From positions 1 to 35,376 of the forward strand of contig CALVVS010000010.1 of the NCBI GenBank assembly GCA_944363925.1: a stretch of 35,376 nucleotides of DNA, given 5' to 3'. This document shows, one piece after another, positions 1-7,042 of this stretch (position 1 is the first letter of the stretch; each line of letters begins with the position of its first letter). The position numbers were made by a program, and so were the translations under genes. Below the pieces are notes generated by a model. The model saw nothing but the letters and a program-made list of their open reading frames with translations. It searched no databases and was not told where the DNA came from. Source of the stretch: an uncultured Bacilli bacterium. Lineage in GTDB: Bacteria > Bacillota_I > Bacilli_A > RF39 > UBA660.

Positions 1-81
1 TAGTCTAAGTCAATTTACCTAAATTGGTTCTTTTTTATCCTTCAATTTGCCAAATTGATAGTTTTTTAATTTTTTTGAAAA
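1..81 (+). other. two AT-rich imperfect hairpins with T-tracts
   Basis: Two similar short inverted repeats lie in tandem: CAATTTA/TAAATTG at 11-26, followed by a T-tract, and CAATTTG/CAAATTG at 43-57, followed by a longer T-tract. In the plus orientation they could end a transcript entering from the left, but the loops are very small and no coding end can be assigned inside the window. No gene is seen here. Confidence 0.3.
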
Positions 82-102
82 AGGCTGCTTTTTAGGCAGC
101 CT
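82..102 (-). terminator. terminator of the comEA-comEC transcript
   Basis: AGGCTGC (82-88) pairs with GCAGCCT (96-102). Read on the minus strand, the stem is followed by TTTTTC and further T-rich sequence. It sits just past the comEC stop. A second small inverted repeat, CGCTAA/TTAGCG at 116-131, overlaps the stop codon. Confidence 0.75.
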
Positions 103-125
103 ATCTATATTGAAACGCTAACGCA

Positions 126-2147
126 TTAGCGGACAGTTTTGATGGTGAGATTTTTTAGGTTTATTTTTATCGCACCATCATTTTTAGTAGTAAAAATTTT
201 ACTATTTTTTAAGGTTTGTAAAGTTATTTGGTGGGGGTGACCATACACATTGTTTTTTCCGGCAGAAATTAAAGATATCTTAGGAGATACTTTATTTATA
301 AATTCTTTTGACGTACTAGTGTTTGAACCATGATGTCCTACTTTTAATATATCCATTTTAGGCAAATTATATGTATTTAACAAATATTTTTCGGTTTCTT
401 TTGAAGCATCTCCCATTAATAATATATTCTGATTTTCTATTTTCGTATAAATAATAAGACTATCATCGTTTTCATCATGGTTATTTAAGTTATTTAAAAA
501 ATTTAATTTTACATTACTTATTTTTATGCTACCTTTAGAAATATTGATAGCTTTTTTATTAAAGTTTTTGACTATTTTATTTTCTAGAGCATTATTTTCT
601 TTATTTAAGATTAAATTATTTATTTTAAAATTTTTTATTAGATTTAAAGCCATCCCAGCATGATCAAAATCACCATGCGTTAATATTAAATAGTCTAAGT
701 GGTTAATACCTTCTGATTTTAAATAAGGGATAGTAATGTTTTTGGCAATATCATATGGCTCTTGGCCTTTATAGTTTTGTGTTCCACCGGTATCAATTAA
801 GATATTTCCCTGATTATGTTTGAGTTTGATTAAAATAGAGTCGCCTTGCCCGACATCTAGCATGGTGATGGACGAATTTGGGTTAAAATAATTTATATTA
901 TGATGGATAATTAGGATAATAAAGAAGATTATGAGATAGTTTTGTTTTTTGGACCATTTATATAAGATAAAGGTTATTAAAAGATAATATCCGGCAAAGG
1001 CAACAATATTAATATGGCAAAGAGTGAGATTTAAAAAGCTGATTTTAGAGATGTTCAAAGAGGCATTTTCCATTATTTGGATTAAAATAAATAAAAGGTT
1101 ATCTAATGGTTTGAAAATGAAGGTTAAGAGGGCGAAAGGATAGATAATGAAGGTCATAATGGGAACAAAATAGAGATTTATAAGTGGTGATAGTAAGTTT
1201 AGCTGAAAGAAATTATTTATTAATATAGGAGCGCTTGCTAGAAAGGCAATTAACGATATGGCTAGATTTTTAGAAAAATAGCTTCTTTTTTGACTAATTA
1301 TTTTTGAAAAGGCTATTAAGTAAAAGGTTATAACAAATGATAGAAGAAAGCCCAAGTTATAGATATAAAATGGGTTATATATTAATAAAATTGCGCAGGT
1401 GATGACAAGTAAGGTTAAGGTATCTACCTTTAATTCAAACTGTTTATTAATAGTTATAATGATAAAGAAAATTGTGGCTCTTAAAATAGAGGCTTGAAAG
1501 TTTGTTATAAAAAGATAAAAAATAAGGATTAGGATGGTTAAAAAATACGATATATTTTTAGTAAAGATTTTATTTAAAAGAAAAAGGAGCAGGCAAGAAA
1601 ACATGGTTATTTGGGCTCCTGATATTGCTAGCAGATGGCTAATACCATTTATTTGATAGCTATTTTTGACATTATCATTTATGTTATTATCATTACCTAA
1701 GACTAAGGCGTTTAGATATGTTTTTGTTTTGAATTTTTTAGTATGGTTATATAAACTATTTTTGATTTGATAAAATATGTTTGTCTTATGGCTTACTATT
1801 TCTAATTTAGTGGCTAGAAAAGTATAGTTTATTTTTTCTGAGAGAAGATAGTTTTGATAGTTAAAAAGATTAAAGTTAGTGTTTGGATTTGGAATTTTTA
1901 TTTCACCAGTTGCTTTAATTTTTTGGCCAAATTTACAGCTTAAGTTATCATAATAAGTGATTAAAATGTTTTCTTTACCTTTTATTTTGAAGACGGTTTT
2001 ATTATCATCTACTTGGCAATCATAAATATAGCCTTCGATTTGTTTATCATTTATAGAGTATTTACTAGCAGGTTTATTATTTATAGAAAATATTATATAG
2101 ATGATGAGAAAAATACTAAGTGGTAATATTATTTTTAATTTTTTCAT
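126..2147 (-). CDS. comEC: ComEC/Rec2-type DNA uptake channel
   Basis: Inner-membrane channel that passes one DNA strand into the cytoplasm during natural transformation. The N-terminus has one membrane anchor and a small OB-like DUF4131-type region. A long polytopic Competence domain follows (roughly residues 145-415, starting near the motif NGISHLLAISGAQ). A C-terminal metallo-beta-lactamase-like domain opens with MLDVGQGDS (about residue 428) and carries THGDFDHAG (about 488) and VGHHGSNTS. Length (673 aa) is normal for the full three-domain protein. I start at ATG 2147, where the hydrophobic N-terminus begins. An in-frame GTG at 2162 is possible but lacks a clear ribosome site. The gene overlaps the end of comEA by 32 nt, so the two are probably translationally coupled. 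The family is recognised with high confidence; whether this organism is competent is not shown. Confidence 0.93.
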   Translation of the reverse strand: MKKLKIILPLSIFLIIYIIFSINNKPASKYSINDKQIEGYIYDCQVDDNKTVFKIKGKENILITYYDNLSCKFGQKIKATGEIKIPNPNTNFNLFNYQNYLLSEKINYTFLATKLEIVSHKTNIFYQIKNSLYNHTKKFKTKTYLNALVLGNDNNINDNVKNSYQINGISHLLAISGAQITMFSCLLLFLLNKIFTKNISYFLTILILIFYLFITNFQASILRATIFFIIITINKQFELKVDTLTLLVITCAILLIYNPFYIYNLGFLLSFVITFYLIAFSKIISQKRSYFSKNLAISLIAFLASAPILINNFFQLNLLSPLINLYFVPIMTFIIYPFALLTFIFKPLDNLLFILIQIMENASLNISKISFLNLTLCHINIVAFAGYYLLITFILYKWSKKQNYLIIFFIILIIHHNINYFNPNSSITMLDVGQGDSILIKLKHNQGNILIDTGGTQNYKGQEPYDIAKNITIPYLKSEGINHLDYLILTHGDFDHAGMALNLIKNFKINNLILNKENNALENKIVKNFNKKAINISKGSIKISNVKLNFLNNLNNHDENDDSLIIYTKIENQNILLMGDASKETEKYLLNTYNLPKMDILKVGHHGSNTSTSKEFINKVSPKISLISAGKNNVYGHPHQITLQTLKNSKIFTTKNDGAIKINLKNLTIKTVR

Positions 2148-2796
2148 AGATGCTGTCACCAATACCTGAGACGTTTTTAATATCTTCTATTTGTTTAAAA
2201 TTTCCATTTTTTTCACGATAATCGATGATGGCTTTAGCTTTGGCCTCGCCTATTCCATCTAATGTTTGGAGCTCAGCGCTAGTTGCTTCATTGATGTTAA
2301 TTTTGCCAGAAGGAGTTATGGTTTCATTAGTATCTTTTTTGTTTTTATTATTATCTAATTTAGCTTTTTCATCTTCTTCTTGGATGCAAGCATCGTTACA
2401 TGGTGGACATTCGATTTTAGGTTCGTTCATCTTTTCAATTTCGGTTTTGGAATAGACGATGATGACCATTTCATCTTCTAATTTTTTACTTAAGTTTATG
2501 TTGCTAGTATCGCTAGTTTTGGTTAAACCACCAGCTTTATTTATGGCATCTAAAACAGTATTTTGCTCAGTTAATTCATAGACGCCAGGTGTATTTACTT
2601 CACCTTTAACATCAACTATTACTTTATTATTAGTTTCTTTAGGAGGTTGCTCTTCTTTTTCGGTTATTTCCGGTTTTGTTTCAACTTCGCTTTCGGTATC
2701 TTTTTCCATACTATATGTATCATAAATAGTAAAAACTGTAAAAATTGCAAATATGATAATAAAAATTTTTCCTTTATGTTTTTTTAATAATTTCAT
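2116..2796 (-). CDS. comEA: ComEA-type DNA receptor
   Basis: Membrane-anchored DNA-binding protein that hands incoming DNA to ComEC. Residues 8-25 form a single membrane anchor. An acidic, Glu/Thr-rich linker follows, then an SLBB-like domain (about 58-115, containing VDVKGEVNTPGVYEL). A second charged spacer has the cysteine cluster CPPCNDAC. The C-terminal helix-hairpin-helix DNA-binding module begins at INEATSAELQTLDGIGEAKA (about 168-226). Length (226 aa) and domain order match Bacillus ComEA. The CPPCNDAC cluster in the linker is not a standard feature and might form a disulfide. Stop is TAG at 2116, inside the start of comEC. comEB is absent between them. Confidence 0.93.
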   Translation of the reverse strand: MKLLKKHKGKIFIIIFAIFTVFTIYDTYSMEKDTESEVETKPEITEKEEQPPKETNNKVIVDVKGEVNTPGVYELTEQNTVLDAINKAGGLTKTSDTSNINLSKKLEDEMVIIVYSKTEIEKMNEPKIECPPCNDACIQEEDEKAKLDNNKNKKDTNETITPSGKININEATSAELQTLDGIGEAKAKAIIDYREKNGNFKQIEDIKNVSGIGDSIYEKIKNNITT

Positions 2797-2835
2797 TATT
2801 TTTCACCTCTATATATAAACATACGACAAAAAAAT

Positions 2836-2865
2836 AAAAATTCCTTTTATTTTTTAGGAATTTTT
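2836..2865 (-). terminator. terminator after ftsW
   Basis: AAAAATTCC (2836-2844) pairs with GGAATTTTT (2857-2865). On the minus strand it is followed by ATTTTTTT. It overlaps the last codons of ftsW and separates ftsW from comEA. Confidence 0.7.
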
Positions 2866-4019
2866 ATTGTTTTATTTTTGGATTCAATACATATTCTTTG
2901 AACGATGGCTAATGAGGCAATTAATGATAAAACGAAACTACCACCATAACTTAGGAACGGAAGTGGAACTCCGGTTAAAGGAATTAGGCCAAACATACCA
3001 CCTAAGTTAATAAAGATATGAATAAATATATAGCTGACAATACCGATACATATATATCTTCCTCTTAGGGTTGAGGCTCTTGCACCAATAACGGATATTC
3101 GGTAAAGAACAACTCCATATAGTAAGAAGATAAAGATTGTACGATAAATGCCATATTCTTCGGCAATAATAGCAAAAGCTGAGTCCGTATGAGGCTCTGG
3201 AATATAAGAATATTTTTGTTTACTTTTACCAATGCCAAGTCCCCAAAGTCCACCATCATTGATAGCTATATAACTATTACAGACTTGGTATCCACCATTT
3301 TCATAGTTACCGCAGGGGTCTAAGAAGGAGGTAAATCTACTTATTCTAGCATCATTTAATATATACCCTTGTTTTAGGTATATGACCAACAAAGCAAGGG
3401 CGCCTAAGATAATCATTAATATAAAGGTTTTAATTTTATCGATTTTTAAAATAGGACTAGCTAAAAACATCATACCAACGATAAATAAAGTTATGAGAAA
3501 TGTTCCAAAGTCTTTTTGAAGGACAATAATGGCTGGAATAATTAAAGCTATTAAAAGCATTGTGGCAATGATATCATAATGTTTTATATTAACGGTTCTT
3601 AGTTTTCGATAGTTTTTTTCAAACAGAATTGCCAGCATGGCAATAATGATTGGCTTTGAAAATTCACTTGGCTGCAATTTTATTATTTTGAGATCTATCC
3701 AGTTTTTAGAACCTGATAGTTCTTCAAAGGTTAAGGCCCAAAGATTTAAAAAGATGACGGCGACAAATAAAACTGGGACAATTATCTTATAATATTTTGT
3801 ATCTGTTTTGATGATAATGGCTCCGGCTATGAGGCCTATAACAATGAAAGCTAGTTGTCTATAAAAATAGTAATATATTGAAACGTCATAATTTACAACA
3901 GCAGCTCTTGATGAGGCTGTAACAATGTTTAAAAGGCCAAAGATAAACAAGGCTGCAGAGGCGATTAATAATGGTTTATCTAAGTCTTTTAAAAGTTTGA
4001 ACAAAGATTTTTCTTTCAT
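2847..4019 (-). CDS. ftsW: FtsW/RodA/SpoVE-family peptidoglycan glycosyltransferase
   Basis: SEDS-family polytopic membrane enzyme that polymerises lipid II together with a class B penicillin-binding protein at the septum. About ten membrane segments over 390 aa. Diagnostic motifs: WIDLKIIKLQPSEFSK (107-122), PEPHTDSAFAIIAEEYG (274-290) and GLIPLTGVPLPFLSYGGS (344-361). The PLPFLSYGG form and the PEPHTD loop favour FtsW/SpoVE over RodA, but a RodA role cannot be excluded from sequence alone. A clear AGGAGG ribosome site precedes ATG 4019. It has its own promoter upstream and a terminator behind it, so it is probably monocistronic. Confidence 0.88.
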   Translation of the reverse strand: MKEKSLFKLLKDLDKPLLIASAALFIFGLLNIVTASSRAAVVNYDVSIYYYFYRQLAFIVIGLIAGAIIIKTDTKYYKIIVPVLFVAVIFLNLWALTFEELSGSKNWIDLKIIKLQPSEFSKPIIIAMLAILFEKNYRKLRTVNIKHYDIIATMLLIALIIPAIIVLQKDFGTFLITLFIVGMMFLASPILKIDKIKTFILMIILGALALLVIYLKQGYILNDARISRFTSFLDPCGNYENGGYQVCNSYIAINDGGLWGLGIGKSKQKYSYIPEPHTDSAFAIIAEEYGIYRTIFIFLLYGVVLYRISVIGARASTLRGRYICIGIVSYIFIHIFINLGGMFGLIPLTGVPLPFLSYGGSFVLSLIASLAIVQRICIESKNKTIKIPKK

Positions 4020-4042
4020 GTCTCGCCTCCTATTCTTATATA

Positions 4043-4071
4043 ATCATAGCATATTCTTACATTTTTGACTA
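4043..4071 (-). promoter_or_regulatory. promoter of ftsW
   Basis: On the minus strand TAGTCA (4066-4071), a 17-nt spacer and TATGAT (4043-4048), a plausible housekeeping promoter 24 nt before the start codon. Confidence 0.5.
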
Positions 4072-4110
4072 GATGATGTTTTTTAAAATATAAAATTAGG
4101 TATTTCTAAT

Positions 4111-4137
4111 ATACGGTTTTTTACTTTATCATAAACT
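4111..4137 (+). promoter_or_regulatory. candidate sporulation (sigma-E/K type) promoter of the YjcZ-like gene
   Basis: ATA (4111-4113), 16 nt, then CATAAACT (4130-4137). This fits the CATA-type -10 of the mother-cell sporulation sigma factors (SigE CATACANT; SigK CATANNNTA). No good TTGACA/TATAAT pair lies at this spacing. A sigK gene is present in this window. Assignment is inference. Confidence 0.4.
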
Positions 4138-4163
4138 ATATTAGAATAGATAGGAGGTATTAT

Positions 4164-4319
4164 ATGTATTACTATGGTGGGTATCAAGGCTATGGCTGCC
4201 CTTCTTATGGTGGTGGCTATGGCGGTGGATACGGAACAGGCTATGGCGCAGCAATTATTTTAGTTCTATTTATTTTACTTGTAATAATTATCGGAGCTAG
4301 AGCTTGGTGTAATAACTAA
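4164..4319 (+). CDS. YjcZ-like small Gly/Tyr-rich membrane peptide
   Basis: A 51-residue protein with a perfect ribosome site (TAGGAGG) before ATG 4164. The first 28 residues are Tyr/Gly-rich (MYYYGGYQGYGCPSYGGGYG and on). They are followed by one hydrophobic helix (AAIILVLFILLVIIIGARAW) and a short CNN tail. This matches the tiny one-helix YjcZ family of spore-forming Bacillota, whose members are sporulation or spore-coat associated. It is flanked by a CATA-type promoter and a strong terminator, so it is probably a free-standing transcription unit. Function beyond family membership is unknown. Confidence 0.8.
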   Translation: MYYYGGYQGYGCPSYGGGYGGGYGTGYGAAIILVLFILLVIIIGARAWCNN

Positions 4320-4323
4320 AAAT

Positions 4324-4345
4324 AAGGTCATTGGACCTTTTTTTC
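4324..4345 (+). terminator. terminator of the YjcZ-like gene
   Basis: AAGGTC (4324-4329), loop ATTG, GACCTT (4334-4339), then a T-run. It also overlaps the end of the converging minus-strand gene at 4328. Confidence 0.8.
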
Positions 4346-4917
4346 TTTATACATTTGTATTTTATTTAAAATATCTTGTCTAAGAAAATTGGTTTCTTTT
4401 ATTTTTTGTAAATCTAATATATCTTTTTTTCTACCAGCTTTTTCTTTAGACATTTTAATAAATTCTAGAGACATTGTATGATATATTTTGTTATCTGATG
4501 ATTGATATTTCATAAGATAATCCGTTATATTTTCTACTTGAATTGTTTTAGTTTTAAAAGTTTTTGTTTGAGCATCATATGAATATTGATAAATTATTTT
4601 ATTTTTGATAATAAAAGGATATATTCCTACTTTAATATTATTTATAAAAATTTCAAATCCATAGTCTTTGTTTTTAAATTTAAACTATCTAGCTGTTTTT
4701 GATATACGCTATATTTTTGAGCTAGAGTTCTAAGGGTATTCATATCTTTTATATCACATATTAAGTCGATATCACTATGAAGACGGTTAGAGTCTTGATT
4801 TAGCAATAAATATGGTACTATACCACCAGCAATATATAGTTTTACATTTATATTTGATGTTTCTTTTTCTATTTTATCCAATACTTTTTTTATTTGAGTT
4901 AATGTGTATTTTTCCAT
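4328..4917 (-). pseudogene. nucleotidyltransferase-fold gene split by a -1 frameshift
   Basis: The 5' frame (4917 down to about 4672) begins MEKYTLTQIKKVLDKIEKET and carries YIAGGIVPYLLL and LHSDIDLICD. This is the GG...DxD pattern of Pol-beta-type nucleotidyltransferases. It closes in a short tail at 4642. The continuation is open in the -1 frame, with no gap in homology-like character: NKDYGFEIFINNIKVGIYPF, then a charged helical end down to TGA 4328-4330. Restoring one A in the A5 run at 4671-4675 (minus strand) rebuilds one protein of about 196 aa. The junction also reads as two candidate slippery heptamers (T TTA AAT, T TTA AAA), so programmed -1 frameshifting is an alternative to mutation or sequencing error. 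Such proteins often occur as antitoxin or accessory nucleotidyltransferases; substrate unknown. Confidence 0.7.
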
Positions 4918-4987
4918 TTATTATCACCTAAATTTATTATACCATGAAATATCATAAGTGACTTATTTTCATATGATTTTTAACTTT

Positions 4988-5896
4988 TTATAGTGATAAT
5001 TCATATGGGTCATTTTGGGTGCCTGTGCCTCCAGTGATTTTGACCTCAGAGCTTAGATAGACGGCTGGTCGGACCGCAATGCCGGCATAGACGCCGTTGG
5101 TGAAGTTGCCGACATTGCCGTCGGAATCCACATAAAACGCATAGCTAGAGATGCCAGCAAAAGGCGACAAAGTCCACCAATAAGATACACTAGTTGTATC
5201 CATCCATCCTGTATTTACACAACTACTATAATTATCATTATTTAAACTAAATGAACCACAGCTATTTTTATTACTATTACTCCTTATATACTCTGATACG
5301 GTTGCTAAAGCAACTTTGCCGTTCCATTTTGTTCCATTTTCATTAGTTATTTGATCTGCTAAATCATCATTATCATTTGTTACGGCACCTATACTCCAAT
5401 CTTTGGCAACAATTTGACTTTGGGCTGTTGAATTTAATTCATTATAATACGTTCCATTTAAGTATGTATTTAAACTGGCTGGCCTTGCCCAATTATTCTT
5501 GCCAGAGCTATCCCATACTATATTACCTATACTTTCATTTTTCATTATCTTTATTGTTCCATCTGGCTCTATTGATATTATGCGCCAGCCGGCTTGTTCA
5601 TTATTAAAGGTTACATAATTATTTGGATTTCCACCTTTATAAAAATATCTACCATCCTCATATTCATCTTCATATAATCCATCTCCCGATGTTACTATAT
5701 CAGTATTATCTAATATTGTATCTCCTGCTTTAGGTGGAAAACATACTCCATATAGTTCATCTATAGCTCCTTGCACATCAGTACTTGAAAGACCACTTTC
5801 AGTATTATCATATGTCACATCATTTGAAGGGAAATATGTCGCGGCTATTACGCTTATTGTACATGCTGATATTATTCCTAATAAAAAGCCTGGCAA
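4988..5896 (-). CDS. secreted lectin-like surface protein A (N-terminus interrupted by TGA)
   Basis: A paralogue of the protein at 14224-15156. The hydrophobic signal (LPGFLLGIISACTISVIAA) is followed by the shared motif ATYFPSNDVTYDNTESGLSS and TDVQGAIDELYGVC. Then come the shared blocks DGLYEDEYEDGRYFYKGG, AGWRIISIEPDGTIKI and LNTYLNGTYYNEL. The C-terminus (YWWTLSPFAG ... IAVRPAVYLSSEVKITGG) resembles the C-type-lectin/DUF6273-like folds seen in variable receptors. The best ribosome site (AAAGGAGG) serves ATG 5929, but that frame meets TGA at 5902-5900. The open part begins with TTG 5896, three bases beyond the stop. So this is either a nonsense-mutated gene or one translated by reinitiation. 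The last ~170 bp is GC-rich and codon-atypical. Divergent from an XRE regulator. Likely exported and surface-attached; ligand unknown. Confidence 0.7.
   Translation of the reverse strand: MPGFLLGIISACTISVIAATYFPSNDVTYDNTESGLSSTDVQGAIDELYGVCFPPKAGDTILDNTDIVTSGDGLYEDEYEDGRYFYKGGNPNNYVTFNNEQAGWRIISIEPDGTIKIMKNESIGNIVWDSSGKNNWARPASLNTYLNGTYYNELNSTAQSQIVAKDWSIGAVTNDNDDLADQITNENGTKWNGKVALATVSEYIRSNSNKNSCGSFSLNNDNYSSCVNTGWMDTTSVSYWWTLSPFAGISSYAFYVDSDGNVGNFTNGVYAGIAVRPAVYLSSEVKITGGTGTQNDPYELSL
5005..5175 (-). other. GC-rich, NNY-codon block: candidate variable region
   Basis: Within protein A's C-terminal domain, bases 5041-5160 contain 65 G/C of 120 (54%). The adjacent 5221-5340 holds 34 of 120 (28%). 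Of the 29 codons before CGA-CCA (Arg-Pro of VRPAV), 26 end in C or T and 17 end in C. This is unlike the A/T-ending usage of neighbouring genes and uses CGA rather than AGA for Arg. The encoded segment (FAGISSYAFYVDSDGNVGNF and on) is exactly where the paralogue B differs most. The pattern fits a region rewritten from an AAY-rich template or swapped from another cassette. No template repeat or reverse transcriptase is seen in this window. Confidence 0.5.
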
Positions 5897-5899
5897 ATA

Positions 5900-5929
5900 T
5901 CATTTAAAGAAATCTTTTATTTTTTTCAT
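5900..5929 (-). other. SD-headed 9-codon start of gene A ending in in-frame TGA
   Basis: AAAGGAGG precedes ATG 5929. The frame reads MKKIKDFFK, TGA (5902-5900), TAT, then TTG 5896 in phase with the rest of gene A. Reading TGA as a residue would give one continuous signal peptide like that of paralogue B (MKLVKKVFKNRFF...). A TGG-to-TGA change is the simplest explanation. Confidence 0.75.
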
Positions 5930-5958
5930 TAATTAACCCTCCTTTACTTTATATATGA

Positions 5959-5987
5959 AGTATAACATATTTTTAATATCTTGTTAA
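5959..5987 (-). promoter_or_regulatory. promoter of gene A
   Basis: Minus strand TTAACA (5982-5987), 17-nt spacer, TATACT (5959-5964). It is a near-consensus housekeeping promoter about 30 nt before ATG 5929. The -35 lies inside the neighbouring palindrome. Confidence 0.7.
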
Positions 5988-5999
5988 GATATATCTTAA
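5984..5999. promoter_or_regulatory. perfect 16-bp palindrome, likely XRE operator
   Basis: TTAAGATATATCTTAA is a perfect palindrome overlapping the -35 of gene A and lying between gene A and the divergent XRE regulator at 6093. Its position predicts repression of gene A, and perhaps of the regulator itself, by that XRE protein. This is inference from position. Confidence 0.55.
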
Positions 6000-6092
6000 T
6001 AATTTTTAATGGTATTAAGTTCTTTACACTTTAACTTTATAATTTATATATAATTAAGTTTTGTCTTAAACATGTAAAGGTAGAGTGATATA

Positions 6093-6353
6093 ATGAAAGC
6101 AATGGAATTAGTTGGTTTAAATACTAAATGGTATAGGTATCAAAATAGGCTTACGCAAGAACAATTTGCGAATAAGACGAAGTTTAAAATGGCCTATATT
6201 AGTACTATTGAAAATGGTGATGCGAATTTAACTTGTAAGAATATAGATAATATTGCCAAAACATTTGGGATAAGTGTTGATTTACTGTTTAACGAAGCGA
6301 CAGCCAAGTCAGCTAGAAATTTACCTAAACGCGTTGATTTATATAAAAATTAA
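6093..6353 (+). CDS. XRE-family regulator divergent from surface protein A
   Basis: An 86-residue single-domain helix-turn-helix protein. The HTH_3/Cro-CI fold covers about residues 7-62 (LTQEQFANKTKFKMAYISTI, then ENGDANLTCKNIDNIAKTFG). A short basic tail (LPKRVDLYKN) follows. It is a DNA-binding regulator in the cytoplasm. Head-to-head with gene A, with a 16-bp palindrome between them, it most likely controls gene A. The ribosome site is weak or distant (AAAGG about 12 nt upstream). No own promoter is obvious. The target is inferred from position only. Confidence 0.85.
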   Translation: MKAMELVGLNTKWYRYQNRLTQEQFANKTKFKMAYISTIENGDANLTCKNIDNIAKTFGISVDLLFNEATAKSARNLPKRVDLYKN

Positions 6354-6366
6354 GGCTTTTTTTATT

Positions 6367-6395
6367 TTGACATTTTTTTATTATAAGTTTATAAT
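6367..6395 (+). promoter_or_regulatory. consensus promoter of def
   Basis: TTGACA (6367-6372), exactly 17 nt, TATAAT (6390-6395). It lies directly after the XRE stop codon and gives a leader of about 80 nt before def. The leader holds no obvious structure. Confidence 0.75.
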
Positions 6396-6482
6396 ACTCT
6401 TTGCTTTTTAGATGTAAATAATTAATGTTTTTTATTTATTTACTGACAAATATGATAAAATAGATATATATGGAGGTGGAAT

Positions 6483-7031
6483 ATGTTTAAACCTTTAAAA
6501 ATTTTAGATGAAAAGCACAAAATTCTTAGACAAAAAAGTAAGGAGGCCCAGCTTCCTTTATCTAAAGAAGACAAAAAAACAATTGATCAAATAATTAAGC
6601 ATTTAACATATAGTCAAATAGAGAAATATGCGGAAAAATATGATTTAAGGCCTGGTATGGGACTTGCCTTCCCACAGCTTGGGGAACTTAAGAGAATAAT
6701 TGTTATTGTGCATGAATACGAAGATGAGAAGTTTAGAAACTATGTGATAGTTAATCCCAAAATAATTAGCCACTCTGAGGAAAAAGTGGCTTTAGAAACT
6801 GGCGAGGGATGCCTTAGTGTAAACCGTGAAGTTGAAGGACATGTTCCTAGATATGCGAGAGTGACAATTACTGGTTATGATCCTGACGGTGAGAAAATAA
6901 CAATCAGGGCTAGAGAAGATTTGGCGGTAGCTTTCCAACACGAGGTCGATCATTTGGACGGAATTTTATTTTTTGACAGAATTGATAAAAAGAAACCATT
7001 TTTTAATGAAAATGAAATTAGGTTAATTTAG
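6483..7031 (+). CDS. def: peptide deformylase
   Basis: Removes the N-formyl group from nascent proteins. It is a metal enzyme, and all three signature motifs are present: GMGLAFPQ (58-65), EGCLS (108-112) and HEVDH (153-157). The Cys and the two His residues supply the metal ligands and the Glu is catalytic. Length (182 aa) and the insertion between residues 40 and 57 fit the type 2 enzymes of Gram-positives. TGGAGGTGG gives a strong ribosome site. The stop is 11 nt upstream of the next start, so it is probably cotranscribed with the arylsulfotransferase-like gene, an unusual pairing with no obvious functional link. Confidence 0.95.
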   Translation: MFKPLKILDEKHKILRQKSKEAQLPLSKEDKKTIDQIIKHLTYSQIEKYAEKYDLRPGMGLAFPQLGELKRIIVIVHEYEDEKFRNYVIVNPKIISHSEEKVALETGEGCLSVNREVEGHVPRYARVTITGYDPDGEKITIRAREDLAVAFQHEVDHLDGILFFDRIDKKKPFFNENEIRLI

Positions 7032-7042
7032 GGGTGATTTAT

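Noticed and set aside
2225-2455. Open frames on the opposite strand of good genes (e.g. 2225-2455, 24324-24521, 27316-27912, 33584-33844)
   Set aside because: They lie inside strongly supported genes, lack ribosome sites and show composition expected of antisense shadows.
5900-5902. Genetic code 4 (TGA = Trp) for the organism
   Set aside because: TGA ends the Nudix regulator and yqfC in ATGA overlaps and also ybeY, yqfD, yqzL and DUF1292, while conserved Trp positions in IleS, GlyRS and FtsW use TGG.
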